16,919 nt of DNA from an uncultured Bacteroidales bacterium (GCA_937906165.1 CALCYA010000136.1:1-16919); one strand, 5' to 3'; shown: positions 1 to 8,215, numbered from the stretch's first letter. Made by a program: numbers and translations. The notes: a model not told the origin generated them from the letters alone.

Positions 1-74
1 TATTTTCGCTTTGTTACTCTCTTTTCCTAAATCACTCAACTTTTTGCTTAGCCCCTAGAATTTGCAGGTGAGCC

Positions 75-163
75 CCTTTCGGTAAAGCGCACAGCGGTTG
101 GTCACGCGATGCACCGCGTCGTGGTGCCGCGTGGGTCGCTGAAAAGTGCGCTTTGCCAAAAGG
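75..163. repeat. 89-nt near-perfect hairpin (inverted repeat)
   Basis: Outer arms 75-92 and 146-163 pair at 16 of 18 positions. The stem continues inward with agcg 93-96 / cgct 137-140 (bulge gaaaa 141-145), cacgcg 103-108 / cgcgtg 128-133 and gcacc 111-115 / ggtgc 123-127, leaving a 7-nt loop at 116-122. It is GC-rich within AT-rich flanks and lacks a T-run, so it is not a classical terminator in either direction. It is probably a dispersed palindromic repeat of this genome; that is inference. Confidence 0.7.
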
Positions 164-456
164 ACTCAAAGCAAAAAGAAGTACTCCCCCCTCCCTCGAA
201 CTGAAATGTGAAAACGGAAAATTGGAATATGAAAGTGAAAGCGTCGTCACTTTCGCTACGAGTATTTTGTGCTTTATATGCTTCGCTGCTTCTCGTATTC
301 AAGCAAATGTCTGTAATTGAACTCTTTGATAAAAAGTTTTCGGAAATTTGTGCAAAAGTTAAAATGAATGTTGTACATTTGTGGAATTGGGTGGTTTTGT
401 TCCGATTAGGACAAAAAATGCGATGTTATGGACACAGTTTTTGTTGTGGAGTGGGA

Positions 457-464
457 TATATTTG
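457..464 (+). promoter_or_regulatory. Candidate promoter -7 box for the V-ATPase operon
   Basis: TATATTTG exactly matches the Bacteroidetes -7 consensus TAnnTTTG and lies 80 bp ahead of the atpE start. A TTTG lies at 440-443, but its 13-nt spacing is shorter than the usual 19-21 nt, so the -33 element is uncertain. A second exact match, TACATTTG at 374-381 with TTTG at 347-350, is an alternative with slightly long spacing. Confidence 0.35.
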
Positions 465-543
465 CAATGTGAAGCTGTGTATGTATGTAACGTGAAGCAA
501 TACTGCCTTTAACCAAGGAAACAGTAATATACAATTATATAAT

Positions 544-1134
544 ATGGAAAATAAGATTCAGGAATTGACCGAGAAGATCTATGCCGAGGGCGTAGAGAAA
601 GGTAATGTGGAGGCTGCCCGCATTGTCGAGGAGGCAAAGGTGAAGGCTGCCGACATCGTGAATAATGCCAAGGCTGAGGCAGAGGCTATTGTTGCTGCTG
701 CCGAGAAGAAGGCTGCGGAACTTGAGGAGCACAGCCGTTCCGAGATTAAGCTCTATGGCGTGCAGGCTGTGAGCGCCATCAAGACCGAGGCTGCCAACAT
801 CGTTACCGACAGTGTTACAAAGGCTGCCGTAAAGGAGGCTCTTGCCGGTGATGCCCTCAAGGCTCTCCTGGTTAAGATTGCCGAGCGCTGGAGTGCCGAT
901 GAGCAGTTGGTGATCTCTACATCGGAGGCTGACGAGCTAAAGGCTTATTTTGCAAAGAATGCAAAGGCTCTTCTCGATAAGGGTGTTACAATAGAGCAGG
1001 TGAACGGCAAGAAGGCGCAGTTCTCTATTGCTCCTGCCGACGGCTCTTATAAGGTTAATTTCGGTGAGGGTGAGTTCGAGGCTTTCTTCAAGGCTTTCCT
1101 CCGTCCTCAGATGGTAGAACTTCTATTCTCTTAA
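544..1134 (+). CDS. atpE: V-type ATP synthase subunit E (peripheral stalk)
   Basis: This 196-residue protein is the peripheral-stalk subunit E of a V/A-type ATPase. With its partner it forms the stator that stops the A3B3 head from spinning with the rotor. Residues about 1-85 are a long Ala/Glu/Lys-rich helix typical of the family (repeats such as EAARIVEEAKVKAADIV). The rest is the smaller mixed globular domain that contacts subunit B. The length is normal for the family, about 190-200 residues. The start is the first ATG after the AT-rich leader, giving MENKIQELTEK. It is the first gene of the operon; the next gene begins 3 bp after its stop codon, implying translational coupling. The usual partner subunit G/H is not encoded nearby. 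Confidence 0.9.
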   Translation: MENKIQELTEKIYAEGVEKGNVEAARIVEEAKVKAADIVNNAKAEAEAIVAAAEKKAAELEEHSRSEIKLYGVQAVSAIKTEAANIVTDSVTKAAVKEALAGDALKALLVKIAERWSADEQLVISTSEADELKAYFAKNAKALLDKGVTIEQVNGKKAQFSIAPADGSYKVNFGEGEFEAFFKAFLRPQMVELLFS

Positions 1135-1137
1135 GCG

Positions 1138-1959
1138 ATGAGCAATTATTATTGCCTTGTTGCGGGGCTGCCCGACCTTCTCTTCGACGGTTCGAAGTGC
1201 GACTACTCGGTAGAGCGCTTCAAGGAGGAGATATATGCATCGCTCACTCCTGAGGATGCACGTGTCGTGGATCTCATTCTTCTTGAGTGGGACAACGCGA
1301 ACATTCTCTCTATCCTGCGTCATGGCGAAGAGGCTGTGCTGCAACGTACGGGATGTTTCAGCCGCGAGGAGCTCTTCTCCATTGTGGAGTCGGCAAAATG
1401 CGGTTATTCTGATATGCCCGGTGTCCCTGAATATATCAACAGCTTTGTGGAGTATTATCTTGCCCACGAGGCGCAGGGGAATATCCTGTGGGAGAATCTG
1501 CTTAGCACATACTATTATGACTATGCCTTGAGCTGTTCCAATGACTTTGCTGCGGAGTGGTTCGAGTACAACCTGAATGTAAACAACATCCTTGTGGCCA
1601 TGACTGCAAGGAAGTATAAACTGAAGGTTGACGATGCTGTAATAGGTGACAATGACGTGGCGGATGCCCTGCGTACATCGGGTGCACGTGACTTTGGTCT
1701 CTCGGGAATGCTTGACTATCTCGAGGATATCCAGCGTCTGAACGAGAACCCGCGCCTGCAGGAGCGTGAGCACCTGCTTGACGAGATGCGTTGGCGTTGG
1801 CTCGAAGACAACTCGGCACTATGCCACTTCTCGGTGGAGAGGCTTTTCGTCTTCCTGCAGAGACTTGTGATTGTGGAGCGCTGGGCCGCTCTTGACGCCG
1901 AGAGCGGAATGGAGCGTTATCAGGAGATGATTGCCGACCTGAAGAAAGGTATGGACTGA
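1138..1959 (+). CDS. DUF2764 family protein, V-ATPase operon (possible divergent subunit C)
   Basis: This 273-residue soluble protein has no signal peptide or membrane segment. It begins MSNYYCLVAGLPDLLFDG, the N-terminal signature (YYxLVAxLPDL) of DUF2764 proteins, which occur in the V-ATPase operons of Bacteroidetes and, as I recall, of spirochaetes and Chlamydia. The body looks largely helical and rich in Glu, Leu and aromatic residues. It starts 3 bp after atpE. In archaeal operons the order is E-C-F-A-B-D; here this gene alone occupies the C-F position, and no C or F gene is visible. I infer that it may be a highly diverged subunit C (the d subunit that sockets the central stalk into the membrane ring), or a functional substitute. 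Its biochemical role is not established from sequence. The family assignment is confident, the function is not. Confidence 0.8.
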   Translation: MSNYYCLVAGLPDLLFDGSKCDYSVERFKEEIYASLTPEDARVVDLILLEWDNANILSILRHGEEAVLQRTGCFSREELFSIVESAKCGYSDMPGVPEYINSFVEYYLAHEAQGNILWENLLSTYYYDYALSCSNDFAAEWFEYNLNVNNILVAMTARKYKLKVDDAVIGDNDVADALRTSGARDFGLSGMLDYLEDIQRLNENPRLQEREHLLDEMRWRWLEDNSALCHFSVERLFVFLQRLVIVERWAALDAESGMERYQEMIADLKKGMD

Positions 1960-1995
1960 TCCGTCTTCTTACGGATATGGAAAGAATAAATAATA

Positions 1996-2185
1996 AGAAG
2001 CTGTTTGAATTTATATCGTTTAGTTTTTTATAGGTCAAAAATAGAATGTTTTGTTGTTTTTTGAGGGCGCGTAGCGGGCTACGTAACCGAGAAAAAGAGG
2101 AAAACAGGCATTTTTGAACATAAAAGACAACGAAATGGCGGCTTCCAATATAATAAACTTTTTTTTAGAAATTTAAACAGCTTCT
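1996..2185. mobile_element. 190-bp MITE-like element inside the V-ATPase operon
   Basis: The element has terminal inverted repeats: 1996-2012 (agaagctgtttgaattt) and 2169-2185 (aaatttaaacagcttct), complementary at 16 of 17 positions. AATA directly flanks both ends (1992-1995 and 2186-2189), a possible 4-bp target duplication, though such AT-rich matches can arise by chance. The interior has no gene and is itself palindromic: cgtt 2017-2020 / aacg 2129-2132, caaaaa 2036-2041 / tttttg 2111-2116, tgtttt 2047-2052 / aaaaca 2101-2106, and a central hairpin cgtag 2070-2074 / ctacg 2079-2083. It accounts for most of the 237-bp gap between DUF2764 and atpA and ends 11 bp before the atpA ATG. The structure fits a non-autonomous transposable element; the parent transposase is unknown. 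Confidence 0.7.
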
Positions 2186-2196
2186 AATATATAGAT

Positions 2197-3960
2197 ATGG
2201 CAACAAAAGGAAAAGTAACCGGTGTTATAGCAAACATGGTGCTTCTGGCCGTTGACGGTCCTGTGGCACAGAATGAGATTTGCTACATCAAGACCGGTGG
2301 CGACCGCTTGATGGCAGAGGTCATCAAGATTAACGGAGCCAAGGTGTATGTTCAGGTTTTTGAGAGCACACGCCGTTTGAGAATTGGTGAGGAGGCGGAG
2401 TTTACCGGCCACATGCTGGAGGTGTCTCTCGCTCCCGGTATGCTGTCGAAGAACTACGACGGCTTGCAGAATGACCTTGACAAGATGGAGGGTGTCTTCC
2501 TGAAGCGCGGTGACTATACCAACCCTCTCGACGAAGATAAGGTATGGCACTTTGAGCCTCTTGTAAAGGTTGGTGATACTGTTAAAGCAGCAGGCTGGTT
2601 GGGCTCTGTCGAGGAGAACCACCAGAATCTCAAGATTATGGCACCTTTCGGCATCGAGGGTGAGTGGACGGTAAAGTCCATTGCCAAGGCCGGTGACTAT
2701 AAGATCAAGGATACAATTGCGGTGATTGCAAACGCACAGGGCGACGAGATGACTCTTGATATGATTCAGAAGTGGCCTGTACGTGTGGCTATGGAGGATT
2801 ACAGGGAGAAACCACGTCCATTCAAGCTTCTTGAAACAGGTGTGCGCACAATCGATACGCTGAACCCTATCGTTGAGGGTGGTACAGGCTTTATCCCCGG
2901 TCCTTTCGGTACCGGCAAGACAGTGCTCCAGCACGCTATCTCAAAGCAGGCCGAGGCAGACATCGTTATCATCGCTGCCTGTGGTGAGCGTGCGAACGAG
3001 GTTGTGGAGATCTTTACTGAGTTCCCCGAGCTCGTCGACCCGCATACCGGCCGCAAGCTGATGGAGCGTACAATCATCATCGCCAACACATCGAACATGC
3101 CTGTTGCAGCGCGTGAGGCGTCTGTGTACACGGCCATGACAATTGCGGAGTACTACCGCGCGATGGGCTTGAGAGTGCTTCTTATGGCCGACTCTACTTC
3201 ACGTTGGGCACAGGCTCTGCGTGAGATGTCGAACCGTATGGAGGAGCTCCCCGGTCCCGATGCGTTCCCTATGGATATCTCGTCAATCATCGCCAACTTC
3301 TACAGCCGCGCAGGTTATGTATACCTCAACAACGGCGAGGTGGGTTCAATCACCTTCATCGGTACCGTATCTCCTGCCGGAGGTAACCTCAAGGAGCCTG
3401 TTACCGAGAATACGAAGAAGGTTGCACGTTGCTTCTATGCCCTTGAGCAGGACCGTGCCGACAAGAAACGCTATCCGGCGGTGAACCCAATCGACTCTTA
3501 TTCAAAGTACATAGAGTACCCCGAGTTCTCGGAGTATATCACCGGACGCATCGGCGACGGCTGGCTATCTATGGTAAACGAGGCCAAGACACGTCTGCTG
3601 CGCGGTAAGGAGATTGCCGAGCAGATAAACATCCTTGGTGATGACGGTGTACCCGTGGATTATCACATCACATTCTGGAAGTCGGAGCTCATTGACTTTG
3701 TCGTTCTGCAGCAGGATGCCTTCGACGAGGTGGATGCGGTTACTCCGCTCGAGCGTCAGGAGGAGATTCTGAGGACTGTTACCGACATCTGTCGTGCAGA
3801 GTACGATTTCGAGGATTTCCAGCAGGTTACCGACTTCTTCAAGAAGGTCATCAACATCTGCAAGCAGATGAACTATTCAGAGTTCAACGGCGAGAAGTAC
3901 AACGCATACAAGGTTGAACTGGAGAAACTGCTTGCCACCAAACAGGTATCTAACGAATAA
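2197..3960 (+). CDS. atpA: V-type ATP synthase subunit A (catalytic)
   Basis: This 587-residue catalytic subunit forms the nucleotide-hydrolysing sites of the A3B3 head. An N-terminal beta-barrel (about 1-70) is followed by the A-subunit-specific non-homologous insert, and then by the nucleotide-binding domain with Walker A GPFGTGKT at residues 235-242 (K241 and T242 bind phosphate and Mg). Downstream are the conserved ACGERANEVVE segment, carrying the catalytic Glu region, and LLMADSTSRWAQALREMS, which contains the Walker B Asp. The length is normal for the family. The start ATG at 2197 gives MATKGKVTGVIANMV and agrees with the family N-terminus. The gene lies 237 bp from its upstream neighbour because a MITE-like element intervenes, so it may need a promoter of its own or read-through across the hairpin. 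atpB follows after 12 bp. Confidence 0.96.
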   Translation: MATKGKVTGVIANMVLLAVDGPVAQNEICYIKTGGDRLMAEVIKINGAKVYVQVFESTRRLRIGEEAEFTGHMLEVSLAPGMLSKNYDGLQNDLDKMEGVFLKRGDYTNPLDEDKVWHFEPLVKVGDTVKAAGWLGSVEENHQNLKIMAPFGIEGEWTVKSIAKAGDYKIKDTIAVIANAQGDEMTLDMIQKWPVRVAMEDYREKPRPFKLLETGVRTIDTLNPIVEGGTGFIPGPFGTGKTVLQHAISKQAEADIVIIAACGERANEVVEIFTEFPELVDPHTGRKLMERTIIIANTSNMPVAAREASVYTAMTIAEYYRAMGLRVLLMADSTSRWAQALREMSNRMEELPGPDAFPMDISSIIANFYSRAGYVYLNNGEVGSITFIGTVSPAGGNLKEPVTENTKKVARCFYALEQDRADKKRYPAVNPIDSYSKYIEYPEFSEYITGRIGDGWLSMVNEAKTRLLRGKEIAEQINILGDDGVPVDYHITFWKSELIDFVVLQQDAFDEVDAVTPLERQEEILRTVTDICRAEYDFEDFQQVTDFFKKVINICKQMNYSEFNGEKYNAYKVELEKLLATKQVSNE

Positions 3961-3972
3961 TTGAGTACGATT

Positions 3973-5292
3973 ATGGCTACAGAAGCATTTCAGAAAATAT
4001 ATACAAAGATTAACTCCATCACCAAGGCTACTTGTTCGTTGAAGGCTACAGGAGTAGGATACGATGAGCTTGCTACCGTGAATGGAAAGTTGGCCCAGGT
4101 TGTAAAGATTATGGGCGACGAGGTGACATTGCAGGTGTTCGAGGGTACCGGCGGTATCCCGACGAATGCCGAGGTTGTCTTCCTGGGCAAGGCTCCTACA
4201 CTCAAGGTGAGTGACCAGCTTGCAGGACGTTTCTTCAATGCCTACGGTGACCCCATCGATGGTGGTCCGGCAGTTGAGGGACAGGAGGTTGAAATTGGCG
4301 GTCCGTCGGTGAACCCGGTGCGTCGCAAGCAGCCGTCGGAGCTCATCGCCACCGGTATCGCGGGTATCGACCTCAACAATACATTGGTGACAGGTCAGAA
4401 GATTCCTTTCTTTGCCGACCCCGACCAGCCTTACAACCAGGTGATGGCTAACGTGGCAATGCGTGCCGAGACTGACAAGATTATCCTTGGCGGTATGGGT
4501 ATGACAAATGACGACTACCTCTACTTCAAGAACCTCTTTACCAATGCCGGTGCACTTGACCGCATAATCTCGTTCATGAACACCACTGAAGACCCTGCCG
4601 TTGAGCGTCTGCTTATCCCTGATATGGCCCTCACTGCAGCGGAGTACTTCGCAGTCGAGAAGAACCAGAAGGTGCTTGTGCTGCTCACCGACATGACAAT
4701 GTACGCCGATGCGCTCTCAATAGTGTCGAACCGTATGGACCAGATTCCTTCAAAGGACTCTATGCCGGGTTCTCTTTACTCCGACCTTGCGAAGATATAC
4801 GAGAAGGCGGTGCAGTTTCCTGCCGGCGGTTCAATAACCATCATTGCCGTTACCACACTTTCAGGCGGTGACATCACACACGCTGTGCCCGACAACACCG
4901 GTTACATCACCGAGGGCCAGCTCTTTCTGCGCCGCGACAGTGACATAGGTAAGGTCATCGTTGACCCGTTCCGTTCATTGTCTCGTCTGAAACAGCTTGT
5001 ATCGGGTAAGAAGACACGTAAGGACCACCCGCAGGTGATGAATGCCGCGGTACGTCTCTACGCCGATGCTGCGAATGCAAAGACAAAGCTGGAGAACGGT
5101 TTCGACCTTACAGACTACGACCAGCGTACACTGTCGTTCGCGAAGGAGTATTCAGACAAGCTCCTTGCTATTGACGTGAACCTCAATACCACAGAGATGC
5201 TCGACGTTACATGGGGATTGTTCTCGAAGTACTTCAAGCCCGAGGAGGTCAACATGCGTCAGGAGTTTGTAGATCAGTATTGGAAAAAATAA
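3973..5292 (+). CDS. atpB: V-type ATP synthase subunit B (non-catalytic)
   Basis: This is the regulatory, non-catalytic partner of AtpA in the A3B3 hexamer; it completes the catalytic interface. The protein has 439 residues from ATG 3973 (MATEAFQKIYTKINSITKATC), matching the family N-terminus. A TTG at 3961, in frame and directly after the atpA stop, would add four residues, but I consider it unlikely. Where AtpA has its P-loop, this protein has GQKIPFFADPDQPYNQV (from residue 141), so the Walker A Lys is absent, as expected for B. Conserved B segments include LVLLTDMTMYADALSIVSNRMDQIP and GSLYSDLAKIYEKA. The gap to atpA is 12 bp and to atpD 15 bp, consistent with one transcript. Third codon positions are rich in C and G, like the rest of the operon. 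Confidence 0.95.
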   Translation: MATEAFQKIYTKINSITKATCSLKATGVGYDELATVNGKLAQVVKIMGDEVTLQVFEGTGGIPTNAEVVFLGKAPTLKVSDQLAGRFFNAYGDPIDGGPAVEGQEVEIGGPSVNPVRRKQPSELIATGIAGIDLNNTLVTGQKIPFFADPDQPYNQVMANVAMRAETDKIILGGMGMTNDDYLYFKNLFTNAGALDRIISFMNTTEDPAVERLLIPDMALTAAEYFAVEKNQKVLVLLTDMTMYADALSIVSNRMDQIPSKDSMPGSLYSDLAKIYEKAVQFPAGGSITIIAVTTLSGGDITHAVPDNTGYITEGQLFLRRDSDIGKVIVDPFRSLSRLKQLVSGKKTRKDHPQVMNAAVRLYADAANAKTKLENGFDLTDYDQRTLSFAKEYSDKLLAIDVNLNTTEMLDVTWGLFSKYFKPEEVNMRQEFVDQYWKK

Positions 5293-5307
5293 TATGAGGA
5301 AAGCAAA

Positions 5308-5910
5308 ATGATTGCGTTTCAATATAACAAGACATCGCTTCAGCATCTTGAAAAGCAACTGAAGATGCGTGTGCGCACTTTGCCTATCATCAAGAACAAG
5401 GAGAGTGCACTGCGCATTGAGGTGAAGAGATGCAAGGAGGAGATGCAGGCACACGACGATGCGTATGCTGCACAGCTTGAGCAGTACCGTGCGCTGTTCG
5501 CCCTCTGGAACGAGTTTGACAGTTCGCTTGTGAAGACCGGCGAGCTCAACATCGTCCAGCGTAAGGTGGCAGGCGTTAGGGTTCCGGTGCTCCAGAATGC
5601 GAGCTTCATCGTCGAGCCATACAGCCTCTTTGCTTCGCCCAAGTGGTTTGCCGACGGTATCGAGTTCCTCAAGGAGATGGCAATGACTGCCATACGCCGC
5701 GAATTGCTCAACCGCAAGCTTGTGCTGCTTGAGAATGCACGTAAGAAGACGACCCAGAAGGTGAACCTCTTCGAGAAGGTGCAGATACCGGGCTATCAGG
5801 ATGCCATTCGTAAGATAAAGCGTTTTATGGAGGATGAGGAGAATCTGTCGAAGTCTTCACAGAAGATCCTTAAATCCCTTTTGGAACAGAGAGAGGAGGT
5901 AGCCGTATGA
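5308..5910 (+). CDS. atpD: V-type ATP synthase subunit D (central rotor shaft)
   Basis: This 200-residue protein is the central shaft subunit D, which turns inside the A3B3 head (analogous to gamma of F-ATPases). The N-terminal helix (NKTSLQHLEKQLKMRVRTLPIIKNKESALRIEV) and the C-terminal helix (KVNLFEKVQIPGYQDAIRKIKRFMEDEE) are the family's conserved long coiled-coil arms, joined by a middle region of about 80 residues. The length is typical. It normally binds subunit F, which is not encoded in this operon. The TGA stop overlaps the atpI ATG by 4 bp (ATGA at 5907-5910), a classic sign of translational coupling. Confidence 0.93.
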   Translation: MIAFQYNKTSLQHLEKQLKMRVRTLPIIKNKESALRIEVKRCKEEMQAHDDAYAAQLEQYRALFALWNEFDSSLVKTGELNIVQRKVAGVRVPVLQNASFIVEPYSLFASPKWFADGIEFLKEMAMTAIRRELLNRKLVLLENARKKTTQKVNLFEKVQIPGYQDAIRKIKRFMEDEENLSKSSQKILKSLLEQREEVAV

Positions 5911-7748
5911 TAACCAAGATGAATAAACTGACACTTCTTGTGTACCACAAGGAGTATACGGATTTTCTGCAGCGTCTGCGTGAGGTCGGGGTGGTGCACA
6001 TCGTCGAGAAGAACCAGGGTGCGGTAGAGAACCCTGAACTTGAGCGACAGCTGGCTCTTGCCGCAAAGTACGCACGTGCGATAAAGACTCTTGAGGGTGC
6101 TGCTCCGCTGAATCTGGCTGCGGCAGGTGATGTTGCCCTTGCCGACAATATCGTTGAGATACTTGACACTCTGACTGCCGACATTGAGCGTCGCAAGACC
6201 GAGCTGCAGGTTATTGACAAGGATATCACCGCTCTTGAACCATGGGGCGAGTTCAATTATCATAAGATTGAGGCTATAGAAAAGGCCGGATATGAGATCC
6301 GTTTCCACGTTACAGCCGCAAAGAACTATGACCCGGAGTGGGGGAGGCTGTACAACTCGATGGTGATTGCCGAGAGACAGGGCCGTCTGCACTTTGTCAC
6401 CTTTACAAAGAGAGGCGTAGAGTTCGAGATTAACGCGGAGAATGCAAAGCTGCCGTCCTCTTCACTGTCGGCTCTCATTGCTGAACGTGAAAAGGCTGTA
6501 CAGCATATCGGGTCGTTCGAGAACGAGTTCCGTGCCTTTGCCGAGGCTAACCTGAATACCATGCGTGCTGCCCATGAGAAGGCCATGCACGATGTGGAGT
6601 TCACCAAGGTGGTGCTCGACGGCGAAAAGATGTCGGGCGACAAGCTGCTTATGCTAGAGGGTTGGGTACCCGAGGAGAATGTTGCGGAGCTGAAGGGCAT
6701 GCTCGATGCAAGCGGTGCTTTCTATGAGCTCCGTCCGGCAAAGCGTGGCGATGACTTCCCGGTGAAGTTCAAGAACAATGCCTTTACACGCATGTATGAG
6801 GTGTTGACAAAGATGTACGGTATGCCAAGCAATACCGACTTTGACCCCACGCCTATCGTGGCACCGTTCTTCTCACTCTTCTTCGCCTTGTGTATGGGTG
6901 ATGCCGGTTACGGTCTCATTCTCATACTCCTCGGCTTTGTCCTCAAGAAGAAGATGAGCAGCGACCTTGCAGGAATGATGAACCTTGTGATAACATTGGG
7001 TATATTCACGACAGTGATCGGTGCTATTATGGGTACGTTCTTCGGAATAAGCCTGCTGGGTACAGACCTGCCCGAGTCGGTGAAGTCCTTCATCTTTGCC
7101 GGTGAGGTCGAACTGTTCGGCGCTGTATATGACAAGCAGATGATTCTTGCCCTTGCAATAGGTGTCATCCATATATCACTTGCCATGACTGTCAAGGCTA
7201 TCAACAATACGGTGTTCTTCGGCTTCAGGGAGTCGCTGAGTACCTGGGGATGGTGGCTTGTTGTAGTGGGCGGTGCCATTGTGGGAACACTCTCGCTGTT
7301 GAGCATAATACCTGCCGATGTCTCAAAATGGGTGATGATTGCCATCGGTGGCATCGGAGCTATCGGAATATATCTGCTCAACGACTTGCACCGCAATGTG
7401 TTCATCAACGTCGGTGCCGGTCTGTGGGATACATACAATATGGCATCGGGCCTTTTGGGTGATGTGCTCTCTTATATCCGTCTCTTTGCATTGGGATTGG
7501 CCGGTGGTATGTTGGGTCAGACATTCAACACGCTAGCCCTGATGGTTGTCGAGGGACAGGAGGGGTTCGGTGCTGTGCTGGGCTGGATAGGCTTTGGTCT
7601 GATAATCCTTTTCGGTCACACTCTGAACATTGCAATGTCTTGCCTCAGTGCATTCGTGCATCCATTGCGTCTGACCTTCGTCGAGTATTTCAAGAATGCA
7701 GGTTATGAGGGTAAGGGCGTTGAATATAAACCATTCAAGAACAAGTAA
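5907..7748 (+). CDS. atpI: V-type ATP synthase subunit I (membrane stator, a-subunit)
   Basis: This 613-residue membrane stator subunit lines the ion path with the K ring. Residues 1 to about 310 are cytoplasmic, helical and charged (the arm that binds the peripheral stalk). From about residue 315 the protein has seven or eight membrane segments, starting with PIVAPFFSLFFALCMGDAGYGL, a conserved family motif. The essential ring-facing arginine is visible as R525 in the segment SYIRLFALGLAGGML. The C-terminal helix around GHTLNIAMSCLSAFVHPLRLTFVEY is also characteristic, and the length matches other bacterial I subunits. The start overlaps the atpD stop. An internal ATG at residue 5 (MNKLTLLVYH) is a possible alternative start. 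atpK follows after 26 bp. Confidence 0.95.
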   Translation: MITKMNKLTLLVYHKEYTDFLQRLREVGVVHIVEKNQGAVENPELERQLALAAKYARAIKTLEGAAPLNLAAAGDVALADNIVEILDTLTADIERRKTELQVIDKDITALEPWGEFNYHKIEAIEKAGYEIRFHVTAAKNYDPEWGRLYNSMVIAERQGRLHFVTFTKRGVEFEINAENAKLPSSSLSALIAEREKAVQHIGSFENEFRAFAEANLNTMRAAHEKAMHDVEFTKVVLDGEKMSGDKLLMLEGWVPEENVAELKGMLDASGAFYELRPAKRGDDFPVKFKNNAFTRMYEVLTKMYGMPSNTDFDPTPIVAPFFSLFFALCMGDAGYGLILILLGFVLKKKMSSDLAGMMNLVITLGIFTTVIGAIMGTFFGISLLGTDLPESVKSFIFAGEVELFGAVYDKQMILALAIGVIHISLAMTVKAINNTVFFGFRESLSTWGWWLVVVGGAIVGTLSLLSIIPADVSKWVMIAIGGIGAIGIYLLNDLHRNVFINVGAGLWDTYNMASGLLGDVLSYIRLFALGLAGGMLGQTFNTLALMVVEGQEGFGAVLGWIGFGLIILFGHTLNIAMSCLSAFVHPLRLTFVEYFKNAGYEGKGVEYKPFKNK

Positions 7749-7774
7749 AAATATAAATATTAAATCAAAAAGTT

Positions 7775-8194
7775 ATGAACGAAATTTTAGGTTTTTTGGG
7801 TATGGGTCTCATGTTGGGACTCGCCGGTGTAGGTAGCTGTTACGGTACTTCTATCGCAGGTAACGCTGCCATTGGTGCGACAAAGAAGGATCCTTCAAAG
7901 TCTTCACGTTACATGCTGTTGTCAGCCCTTCCTGCTACACAGGGTCTTTACGGTTTCTTGGCGTTCCTGCTCCATTCGGGTAAGGTTACTGAGGAGACCG
8001 GTGCTCTTTGGTTCGGTGTAGGCGTAGGCTTGGGTCTTGTTTGTCTTTTCTCTGGTATCCGTCAGGGACAGGTTTGTGCAAACGGTATCATCGGTTTGTC
8101 ACAGGGTCACGACGTGCAGACAAATACAATGATTTACGCAGCGTTCCCGGAGTTCTATGCAATTCTTGCGCTGGTATCTACATTCCTTGTATAA
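7775..8194 (+). CDS. atpK: V-type ATP synthase subunit K (membrane rotor ring), Na+-type ligands
   Basis: This 139-residue proteolipid has four membrane helices (two hairpins), the double-size K subunit whose copies form the rotor ring. The first hairpin carries A-L52-P53-A-T55-Q56-G-L-Y-G. The second carries SGIRQ97GQV and P125-E126-FYAIL, where E126 is the ion-carrying carboxylate. By alignment by eye with Enterococcus hirae NtpK, the Na+ ligands L61, T64, Q65, Q110 and E139 correspond to L52, T55, Q56, Q97 and E126, so a sodium-coupled enzyme is predicted. The residue before the Glu is Pro rather than Val. It is the last gene of the operon, and a strong terminator begins about 20 bp after its stop. 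No bacterial signal peptide is needed. Confidence 0.94.
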   Translation: MNEILGFLGMGLMLGLAGVGSCYGTSIAGNAAIGATKKDPSKSSRYMLLSALPATQGLYGFLAFLLHSGKVTEETGALWFGVGVGLGLVCLFSGIRQGQVCANGIIGLSQGHDVQTNTMIYAAFPEFYAILALVSTFLV

Positions 8195-8215
8195 GCAATA
8201 GCTCGGATATTGTTG

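Larger units (their letters stand above)
1..543. other. Non-coding region upstream of the V-ATPase operon
   Basis: No convincing gene is seen. Short open frames on both strands (for example 32-250 minus and 208-495 plus) encode compositionally odd peptides that simply read through the repeats. The stretch holds a long hairpin (75-163), a smaller one (gaaagtg 231-237 pairing with cactttc 248-254), and AT-rich DNA from about 300 on that contains the presumed operon promoter. No tRNA or known riboswitch was recognised. Confidence 0.6.

Noticed and set aside
208..495. Small gene upstream of atpE.
   Set aside because: The frame starts in repeat DNA, has an atypical Cys/Val-rich composition, and overlaps the candidate promoter boxes.
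1123..2038. Long open frames opposite the DUF2764 gene (1123-1773 and 1502-2038, minus strand).
   Set aside because: They are antisense to a well-supported gene, their peptides have no recognisable family features, and long chance frames are common opposite GC-rich codons.
3961..3972. TTG start for atpB directly after the atpA stop.
   Set aside because: ATG at 3973 gives the family N-terminus MATEAFQKIYTKI; the extra residues are not conserved-looking.
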